From the NCBI GenBank assembly GCA_028292075.1, contig JAQGNA010000516.1:1-5148 (forward strand): a stretch of 5,148 bases of DNA, written 5' to 3'. The stretch comes from Rhodoferax sp. GTDB taxonomy: Bacteria; Pseudomonadota; Gammaproteobacteria; Burkholderiales; Burkholderiaceae. A program made the translations under genes and the position numbers. This document shows, one piece after another, positions 1-4,111 of this stretch; the stretch's first letter is position 1; each line of letters starts with the position of its first letter. The notes below the pieces were generated by a model. The model was given only the letters and a program-made list of their open reading frames with translations, was not told where the DNA came from and did no database searches.

Positions 1-384
1 GGCGGCCACGACGTGCTGCTGCTCGGCGACTTCAATGCCTATGCGCAGGAAGATCCGATCGCGCTGCTGACCGACCACGGCTTCGTCTACCAGGTCGGCC
101 GCTTCGACGGCTTCGGCTATTCCTATGTGTTCAACGGCGCAGCGGGCCGCCTGGACCATGCGTTCGCCTCGGCCAGCCTGTCCGGCAAGGTAAGCCGGGC
201 GGTCGAGTGGCACATCAACGCCGACGAGCCTGCGTTGCTGGACTACCGCCTTGCTTCAAAACAACCCGCCTGTGCCGCCTGCGCGCCCGACCTGTACAGC
301 GCCACGCCCTACCGGGCCTCGGACCACGATCCGGTCGTGCTCGGGCTGGACCTGGGCGCGCCGCTCGAACGCAGTTGGCCGTAA
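1..384 (+). CDS. Secreted ExeM/NucH-type endonuclease, C-terminal fragment (5' end outside window)
   Basis: The frame is open from base 1 and gives 127 residues before a TAA stop, so this is the C-terminal part of a longer gene. Three conserved blocks of the endonuclease/exonuclease/phosphatase (EEP) fold are visible. GDFNAY (residues 9-14) holds the Asp/Asn pair of the catalytic site. LDHAF lies at about residues 51-55. SDHDPVVLGL, near the C-terminus, holds the SDH catalytic signature. The stretch between them (WHINADEP, then LDY) is typical of the ExeM/NucH family of large extracellular nucleases, which degrade extracellular DNA with divalent metal ions. The missing N-terminus would be expected to carry a signal peptide and often a lamin-tail or OB-fold domain. 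The protein ends about 15 residues after SDHDPV, so no C-terminal anchor or sorting tag is present. The next gene converges on it after a 71-bp gap. The nuclease class is secure; the exact substrate is not. Confidence 0.9.
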   Translation, partial: GGHDVLLLGDFNAYAQEDPIALLTDHGFVYQVGRFDGFGYSYVFNGAAGRLDHAFASASLSGKVSRAVEWHINADEPALLDYRLASKQPACAACAPDLYSATPYRASDHDPVVLGLDLGAPLERSWP

Positions 385-455
385 GCGCCTGTGACCAGAT
401 GTGAGCGCAAGGGGCGCAACGACCAAATGACCGGCGACGACCGCGCCGACCGCGA

Positions 456-1103
456 TCAGCGCGCCGAAACACGCACCTGGATCAACTGCTGCCTGGCCGG
501 TGCAGTGCGGGTGCTGTAGACGCCCGCTTGTGCCTGATCGCCGCCGGTGGCGGCCACCGTCACCCACTCCCCGAGCGGCGCACTCAGCGTGGTGCTGAAC
601 TGGCTTCGTTGCTGGTTCGGCAGCTCACCGCCCGTGCTCGCGTCGACGCTGGCGGCCAGCACCTCGATCTGCAGACTGGCCGGCTGCCTGCCGCCGGCCC
701 AGCGGGGGGTCACCGTGAAGCCCTGGCCGGCTTCCATCCAGACCAGGCCGTAGCTCACGCCAGCGCCCTGCCCCCGGCCGCCGCCGTCCACCGCCACCGA
801 CTGCGTCCACTTCACGGGCATCGACTGCCCCATGCGCATGACGGCGGTTTCGCCATTGCGCACCTGCACCTGCTGCGGTGTCAGCGGCGGCGTGCGCGGC
901 TGGGTGCCGACCGTGTAGCCCGCCTGCACCTCGGTCTGGCGCAGCTCCACGGTGAGATCGCCTTGCAGGGCTTTGGCGCCCGCCTTGGCCGGAGGCCTGG
1001 CCTGGGCCGGGGCGGAGGCCGCGGCTTGTGCAAGGGCCTGGAGCGCCGGGAGCGCCGTCGCGCACAGGGCTAGCGTGGCGAGGATTGCAGAGGTTGTGCG
1101 CAT
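456..1103 (-). CDS. Exported small protein with a secretin-like beta domain
   Basis: A 215-residue protein. The N-terminus is a Sec signal peptide: Arg2, a hydrophobic stretch at residues 6-24, and a likely cleavage after AQA at residues 25-27. Cys14 is not in a proper lipobox (preceded by LAL), so a lipoprotein is unlikely. An Ala/Pro-rich linker (residues 28-46) leads into the mature domain. The pattern VQVRNGETAVMRMGQSMPV (79-97), then GQGFTVTPRW (126-135), LQIEVLA (144-150) and LGEWVTVAAT (177-186), resembles the strand order of secretin (type II/III secretion or NolW-like) beta domains. It lacks the N0-N3 domains and the length of a true secretin. The similarity is by eye and the role is unknown. 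It lies 34 bp after the flavin reductase stop on the same strand, so the two are probably co-transcribed. No strong Shine-Dalgarno sequence precedes the ATG; only GAAAG about 13-15 bases upstream is seen. Confidence 0.75.
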   Translation of the reverse strand: MRTTSAILATLALCATALPALQALAQAAASAPAQARPPAKAGAKALQGDLTVELRQTEVQAGYTVGTQPRTPPLTPQQVQVRNGETAVMRMGQSMPVKWTQSVAVDGGGRGQGAGVSYGLVWMEAGQGFTVTPRWAGGRQPASLQIEVLAASVDASTGGELPNQQRSQFSTTLSAPLGEWVTVAATGGDQAQAGVYSTRTAPARQQLIQVRVSAR

Positions 1104-1137
1104 GGTGCGGCCATTCTTTCACCAAAGACGAGGACGA

Positions 1138-1878
1138 TCAAACCCTCGGCCGCCACATCTTGAAGAGACTTTCAGGCCCCACCTCGAAGTAGTCCGCCGG
1201 CCCGCCGCCCCGCAGAATGGGCCGGGCGGCGGCGGTGTCGTAGACGCCCTCTTTCAGCAGCGATCGGGCAATGTGCACGGCCACCACTTCGCCGAGTACC
1301 AGCCAGGTCGGCACCTGGGTGCCGTCGGCCGCCTGCAACTGCACGATCTGGGTCAGCCGGCATTCGAAGGACACCGGGCTTGCCGCCACGCGCGGCACCT
1401 TGATGACGCGGGAGGCCACCGGCGCCAGCCCGGCCAGCGCGAATTCGTCCACCTCGGGCGGCACCGCGGCGCAGCTCTGGTTCATGGGTTCGGCGAGCGC
1501 GCGGGTGGCCAGGTTCCAGCCGAACTCGCCGGTCTCGCGGATGTTGCGCAGGCTGTCTTTCGCGCCGATGCTGGCGAAGCCGACGATGGGCGGCGTGTAA
1601 TTGAAGGCGTTGAAGAAGCTGTAGGGCGCAAGGTTCAGCCGGCCCGCCGCATCGTGCGACGAGATCCACCCGATGGGGCGCGGCCCGACGATGGCGTTGA
1701 AGGGGTCGTGCGGGAGGCCGTGGCCCTTGCGAGGCTCGTAGAAATGAACGTCGCCCGCGGCCATGGCGTCGACAGCGCCGCCGGGGACGGTGGTGGTGGC
1801 GGCGGTGGTTGCGGTGGTGGCGGAATGACTTGGTTTGCCGGAATGGGACGGCGTGGTGTCTGGCAAGGCGGGCTCCAT
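1138..1878 (-). CDS. Flavin reductase family protein (DIM6/NTAB type, FMN-binding)
   Basis: A 246-residue cytoplasmic protein of the flavin reductase domain family, which binds FMN and reduces flavin with NAD(P)H, often supplying reduced flavin to a partner monooxygenase. The family signature is clear: HFYEP (45-49), GHGLPHDPF (52-60), PRPIGWISS (66-74), NLAPYSFFNAF (82-92, flavin-binding), KDSLRNI (107-113), then NLATRALAEPMN (122-133). Known relatives begin close to HFYEP and run about 205-210 residues, so residues 1-42 are an extra Ser/Thr/Ala-rich extension encoded by a GGN-repeat tract. The chosen ATG has GAGG 11 bases upstream. The internal Met39 (start 1764) would give a 208-residue protein of normal length but lacks a convincing ribosome site; either start is possible. 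No monooxygenase partner lies in the window. It is the first gene of a probable operon with the secretin-like protein downstream. Confidence 0.9.
   Translation of the reverse strand: MEPALPDTTPSHSGKPSHSATTATTAATTTVPGGAVDAMAAGDVHFYEPRKGHGLPHDPFNAIVGPRPIGWISSHDAAGRLNLAPYSFFNAFNYTPPIVGFASIGAKDSLRNIRETGEFGWNLATRALAEPMNQSCAAVPPEVDEFALAGLAPVASRVIKVPRVAASPVSFECRLTQIVQLQAADGTQVPTWLVLGEVVAVHIARSLLKEGVYDTAAARPILRGGGPADYFEVGPESLFKMWRPRV
1788..1823 (+). repeat. GGN trinucleotide (GGT/GGC) repeat tract within the flavin reductase N-terminus
   Basis: On the plus strand this 36-bp stretch is almost entirely GGT and GGC triplets, broken once by TTGC. On the minus (coding) strand it encodes the TTATTAATTT run of the flavin reductase extension. 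The runs of GG separated by single bases also fit a two-tetrad G-quadruplex pattern. Triplet repeats of this kind can change length by slippage without breaking frame. Whether the tract is translated depends on which flavin reductase start is used. Confidence 0.75.
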
Positions 1879-1951
1879 GAAAAGGTCCGCCTCAGGTTAG
1901 CAGTTTCACGCCATGGCCGTTGGCCAGCCCGCGGCGCGCCCCCTAGCGATG

Positions 1952-1961
1952 CATGCAAGCC
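1952..1961 (+). repeat. Direct repeat CATGCAAGCC, copy 1
   Basis: A 10-bp word that recurs exactly at 2030-2039, with 78 bp between the starts. This copy overlaps the palindrome TGCATGCA (1950-1957). Both copies lie upstream of the flavin reductase, so they could be binding sites, but a 10-bp repeat in 243 bp can also arise by chance. Confidence 0.35.
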
Positions 1962-2029
1962 AGACGCGCGCGGGCGACTCGGGTGGTAGCGCATCCAACA
2001 TGGGCTGATCCCCGGTCACCGCGTGGAGA

Positions 2030-2039
2030 CATGCAAGCC
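2030..2039 (+). repeat. Direct repeat CATGCAAGCC, copy 2
   Basis: The second exact copy of the 10-bp word described at 1952-1961, in the same orientation. It is the copy farther from the flavin reductase start (about 150 bp upstream). Its reverse complement contains TTGCAT, which is the only -35-like hexamer in the region. Confidence 0.35.
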
Positions 2040-2091
2040 CCGGCTTCGGTCGCACCGCCTTGGCGGCGGGGAGTAGTCTTCGAACGCTGAC

Positions 2092-2112
2092 CCGGCGCGG
2101 CCTGCGCGCCGG
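2092..2112 (-). terminator. GC-only stem-loop directly after the Bug gene
   Basis: A perfect 8-bp inverted repeat (CCGGCGCG / CGCGCCGG) with a 5-base loop lies 9 bp beyond the stop codon of the solute-binding protein gene. The position fits a transcription terminator or a 3'-end stabilising hairpin. On the minus strand no T-run follows the stem, so it is not a textbook intrinsic terminator. Such T-poor hairpins are common in GC-rich genomes. Confidence 0.45.
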
Positions 2113-2121
2113 TTGCACCAT

Positions 2122-3144
2122 TCAGGTTTCGGCGGTGAAGCCGATCTGCTTCACGATGGGCGCCCAGCGCGCGGTGTCGCGCCGCAGCAGATCGGTCAAT
2201 TCCGCAGGCGATGACGACATGGCCTCCAGCCCAAAGGTGCCGAGGCCGTCCACGATCTCTCTGGAGGCCAGTGCCGACTTGACCGCCGTGTTCAGCCGCG
2301 CCACGAGGTCGGGCGAGGCCTTGGGCGGCAGGAACATCGCGAACCATTCGCTGAACGCCATGCCCTTCAGGCCCTGCTCCACCAGGGTGGGCACATCGGG
2401 TGCGAAGCGGCTGCGCTTCTCGCCCGACACCCCGAGGATCCGCACCTTGCCGGTGGGCAGGTGCTGAGTGATGTCGCCCACCGGCCCTGACACCGCGGAG
2501 ATGTTGCCGCCCAGCAGGTCGAGCATGGCCGGCTGCGTGCCGCGGTAGGCGGCGTGCTGCATTTCCACGCCGGCGTTCTTGCCCAGCAGCGCGCCGATGA
2601 AGTGCGGCGTGGAGCCGGCCGCGGGCGAGCCGAAATTCGCCTTGCCCGGATTGGCCTTGGCCCAGACCAGGAAATCGGGCACGGTCTTCACGTCGAGCGG
2701 TACCGACGGACCGACGGCAAAGCCGAAATCGAACACGCATGCCAGCGACACCGGCGTGAGGTCGACCATGGGGTCGTACGGCAGCTTCTTGTAGATGTGC
2801 GGATAGATCGTCAGCATGGAGGTCGGCGTCTGCAGCATCGTCGTGCCATCGGCCGGCTGCGACTTGACGAACTGGATCGCGATCTGCCCCCCGGCGCCGG
2901 TGCGGTTCTCGACCACGGCGGTGCGGGCAAAATCGGGCGCCATCTTGGTCGCGAGGCGCCGGCACAGTGTGTCGGACGTGCCGCCCGCCGCGAAGCCGGT
3001 GATGATCTTCAGCGTCTCGACCTGGGCCGCCTGGGCCAGTGCCATGTCGCCGAGACTGGCCAGCAGGCCCGCCAGCCCGGTGGCCGCCGCGGTGTGCAGG
3101 GCGCCGCGGCGCGACAGCGACGCCGGATCGGAAGGAAAATGCAT
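2122..3144 (-). CDS. Tripartite tricarboxylate transporter substrate-binding protein, Bug/TctC family
   Basis: A 340-residue periplasmic binding protein, normal for the family (about 320-340). Bug proteins bind small, usually carboxylate-bearing ligands and either feed a TctAB membrane transporter or act in sensing. Family blocks seen: ITGFAAGGTSDTLCRRLA (48-65, with the ligand-loop GG..D), VVENRTGAGGQIA (77-89), YDPMVDLTPVSL (123-134), GSPAAGSTPHF (172-182), YRGTQPAMLDLLGG (200-213) and APDVPTLVEQGL (248-259). The N-terminus LSRRGALH followed by a mild hydrophobic stretch (13-37) looks like a twin-arginine signal, with likely cleavage after AQA (37-39). The ATG at 3144 is chosen because GGAGA lies 8 bases upstream and the signal peptide begins there; the longer frame back to 3315 adds 57 unlikely residues. 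No TctA or TctB lies beside it, so it is an orphan binding protein. The ligand cannot be told from sequence. Confidence 0.95.
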   Translation of the reverse strand: MHFPSDPASLSRRGALHTAAATGLAGLLASLGDMALAQAAQVETLKIITGFAAGGTSDTLCRRLATKMAPDFARTAVVENRTGAGGQIAIQFVKSQPADGTTMLQTPTSMLTIYPHIYKKLPYDPMVDLTPVSLACVFDFGFAVGPSVPLDVKTVPDFLVWAKANPGKANFGSPAAGSTPHFIGALLGKNAGVEMQHAAYRGTQPAMLDLLGGNISAVSGPVGDITQHLPTGKVRILGVSGEKRSRFAPDVPTLVEQGLKGMAFSEWFAMFLPPKASPDLVARLNTAVKSALASREIVDGLGTFGLEAMSSSPAELTDLLRRDTARWAPIVKQIGFTAET

Positions 3145-3152
3145 GAAATGTG

Positions 3153-3157
3153 TCTCC
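3153..3157 (-). promoter_or_regulatory. Ribosome-binding site of the Bug gene
   Basis: GGAGA on the minus strand, 8 bases before the ATG at 3144. It decides the start in favour of the 340-residue protein over upstream in-frame ATG codons, none of which makes a better signal peptide. Confidence 0.75.
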
Positions 3158-3198
3158 GTTGTTGCTTGATTCAACCGCGCCACCGGCGGCCCCCGCGC

Positions 3199-3227
3199 AT
3201 TGTTCGAGCAAATGTGATGGAACGCAA
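3199..3227 (-). promoter_or_regulatory. Candidate sigma-70-type promoter of the Bug gene
   Basis: On the minus strand TTGCGT (3222-3227) and AACAAT (3199-3204) are separated by exactly 17 bases. The -35 element keeps the TTG core and the -10 element matches TATAAT at four of six positions, including the second A and the last T. The start point would fall near 3192, giving a leader of about 48 bases with the GGAGA ribosome site. The spacing and position are good, but the hexamers are only moderate matches. Confidence 0.45.
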
Positions 3228-3234
3228 GCTTGCG
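3223..3234. promoter_or_regulatory. Perfect 12-bp palindrome, candidate operator
   Basis: CGCAAGCTTGCG is its own reverse complement. It overlaps the candidate -35 hexamer of the Bug promoter and lies between two divergent genes, where a dimeric regulator could act on either. An imperfect palindrome TTGTTCGAGCAA (10 of 12 positions symmetric, 3200-3211) overlaps the -10 region. No regulator gene is in the window, and the binding protein is unknown. Confidence 0.4.
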
Positions 3235-3236
3235 AA

Positions 3237-3282
3237 CCCCACCGCCAGCCACCGCCGCCCACCACGCTACCCACCGCCACCG
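3237..3282. repeat. C-rich CCACCG-repeat tract (G-rich on the minus strand)
   Basis: The plus strand is nearly free of G and T here and repeats CCACCG-like units about four times. The minus strand carries several GG or GGG runs separated by one to a few bases (for example GGTGGCGGTGGG), which fits a two-tetrad G-quadruplex pattern. It lies just upstream of the candidate Bug promoter and is not convincingly coding. Confidence 0.55.
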
Positions 3283-3373
3283 GCCTCGGCCAGGCTCTAA
3301 ACTCATCCATTCCAACCGCCGGGCCCGATGCCGGCTTCAGCACACTGCCCGACCTGTAACCTCCCCGAGCGAC

Positions 3374-3982
3374 ATGGACCTATTTATTCTCGCGGCGCTG
3401 ATCGCCTTCGGCGTTCATCTGATCAAGTCGCGCGAGCAGCGCCAGCGCATCGCCCTGCTCGGCAGTCACCTCGGTCACTTCCAGATCGAGAAGCTCATGG
3501 AAAACCTCACCGAGGGCTACCTGCGGGCATTGGGCGAGAACGAGGCCGAACGGCGCGAACAGATCTGGCGCCTGCTGCGCACGACGGAGCTGCAGCTGGC
3601 CGAGCAGTTCAGCCGCTTTGCCGCCGAGTTCGCACAGGTGCCGGCCGAGGAGGCCCGGGTCAGCCGGCTGCCGGTGGCCGTGCCCTATGCCAACGTGCTG
3701 CTGCCGAACGCGACCTTCGACGCCCGCCAGGCCTTTGCCATCCACGCGCGAGGCATTGCCGCCGCCGCCGACGAACACGCCGGGCGCAGCCAGAAGGACA
3801 AGGCATTCACCATGTCCGCCGAGCTGTTTCTCATGCAGCACACCTGCCACTGGTTCTGCAAATCGAAGGCCGTGGCCTCGGCGCGCATGCTGGCAAGGCA
3901 CCAGACGGCGTATGCCCAATTGCTGGCCGCGGTGACGCCTGCCACGCGCCGCGCGTATAACTCGCTGGTCGACGGCAAATGA
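3374..3982 (+). CDS. Unrecognised membrane-anchored helical protein
   Basis: A 202-residue protein that I do not recognise. Residues 2-18 (DLFILAALIAFGVHLIK) form one hydrophobic helix with basic residues straight after it (K18, R20, R23, R25), which suggests an N-terminal anchor with the rest in the cytoplasm. Residues 35-90 are rich in Glu, Arg, Gln and Leu and look like amphipathic helices, possibly a coiled coil. A Pro/Val-rich turn (100-112) leads to a second helical part (117-198) containing HTCHWFCKSKA with Cys158 and Cys162. The ATG at 3374 is chosen because the anchor begins exactly there; the frame stays open upstream to 3230, but that part is Pro/His/Arg-rich noise. Only a weak GAG lies 4 bases before the ATG. 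Codon use matches its neighbours, so it appears native and real. It diverges from the Bug gene and may be a single-gene unit. Confidence 0.75.
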   Translation: MDLFILAALIAFGVHLIKSREQRQRIALLGSHLGHFQIEKLMENLTEGYLRALGENEAERREQIWRLLRTTELQLAEQFSRFAAEFAQVPAEEARVSRLPVAVPYANVLLPNATFDARQAFAIHARGIAAAADEHAGRSQKDKAFTMSAELFLMQHTCHWFCKSKAVASARMLARHQTAYAQLLAAVTPATRRAYNSLVDGK

Positions 3983-3988
3983 CCCGCT

Positions 3989-4009
3989 CGCGCGCCTGAC
4001 CGGCGTGCG
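3989..4009 (+). terminator. GC-rich stem-loop after the membrane-anchored protein gene
   Basis: CGCGCGCC and GGCGTGCG pair over 8 positions (one G-U in RNA) around a 5-base loop, starting 7 bp after the TGA stop. The layout is the same as that of the hairpin after the Bug gene: 8-bp stem, 5-base loop and no T-run. It may end transcription before the dehydrogenase, but hairpins of this size are frequent in GC-rich DNA. Confidence 0.35.
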
Positions 4010-4021
4010 CAACGGACCCGC

Positions 4022-4037
4022 TGGCACCTGACCTGCT
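4022..4037 (+). promoter_or_regulatory. Candidate sigma-54 (-24/-12) promoter of the alcohol dehydrogenase
   Basis: CTGGCACCTGACCTGCT (from 4021) matches the sigma-54 pattern. TGGCAC at the -24 element is exact, the GG and GC pairs are separated by the required 10 bases, and CTGCT differs from TTGCT at one base. Transcription would begin near 4048, leaving a leader of about 64 bases that includes the AGGAG ribosome site. Sigma-54 promoters need an enhancer-binding activator; none is visible here. This is a pattern match only. Confidence 0.35.
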
Positions 4038-4111
4038 CGGGCACGTCATCCGCTCGCGCAGGGGTGCCGGGTCGCCGCAACGCAACCCTCATCAACGAAC
4101 CAGGAGTTTTC

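Larger units (their letters stand above)
1879..2121. other. Intergenic region upstream of the flavin reductase and downstream of the Bug gene
   Basis: These 243 bp hold no convincing gene. They contain the stem-loop after the Bug stop (2092-2112), a short inverted repeat CCGCC-TT-GGCGG (2055-2066), the 8-bp palindrome TGCATGCA (1950-1957) and two copies of CATGCAAGCC. The flavin reductase promoter should lie here, reading leftwards. I found no good -35/-10 pair: TTGCAT followed 17 bases later by GGGGAT is the nearest, and its -10 is poor. A 71-codon minus-strand frame (1906-2121) starts right at the Bug stop, but its Arg/Pro-rich content looks like chance. Confidence 0.6.

Noticed and set aside
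432..448. Inverted repeat CGGCG-7-CGCCG in the convergent gap between the nuclease and the secretin-like gene
   Set aside because: A 5-bp stem with no proper T-run is too weak to call a terminator in GC-rich sequence, though a terminator would be expected here.
952..1989. Long 345-codon plus-strand open frame
   Set aside because: It lies antisense to the flavin reductase and part of the secretin-like gene. Its translation is rich in Arg, His, Gly and Val with no recognisable motif, as expected for the opposite strand of GC-rich coding DNA.
1906..2121. 71-codon minus-strand frame starting immediately after the Bug stop
   Set aside because: The TGA-ATG contact looks like coupling, but the product is Arg/Pro/Ala-rich with no motif, and the 8-bp hairpin sits within its first codons.
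1138..3144. A joint operon or pathway of the Bug protein and the flavin reductase
   Set aside because: They share a strand, but a 243-bp gap with a strong hairpin separates them and nothing ties their substrates together.
3145..3315. 57-residue upstream extension of the Bug gene
   Set aside because: It would place the signal peptide inside the protein, and it runs through the GGAGA ribosome site, the candidate promoter and the C-rich tract.
1943..3343. 466-codon minus-strand open frame
   Set aside because: It overlaps the Bug gene in another frame; the Bug reading has family motifs throughout, a ribosome site and a signal peptide, while this one is Arg/His/Gly-rich noise.
3984..4059. Direct repeat CCGCTCGCGC (3984-3993 and 4050-4059)
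   Set aside because: Ten GC-only bases repeated once within 76 bp of GC-rich DNA are likely chance, and the first copy overlaps the hairpin arm.
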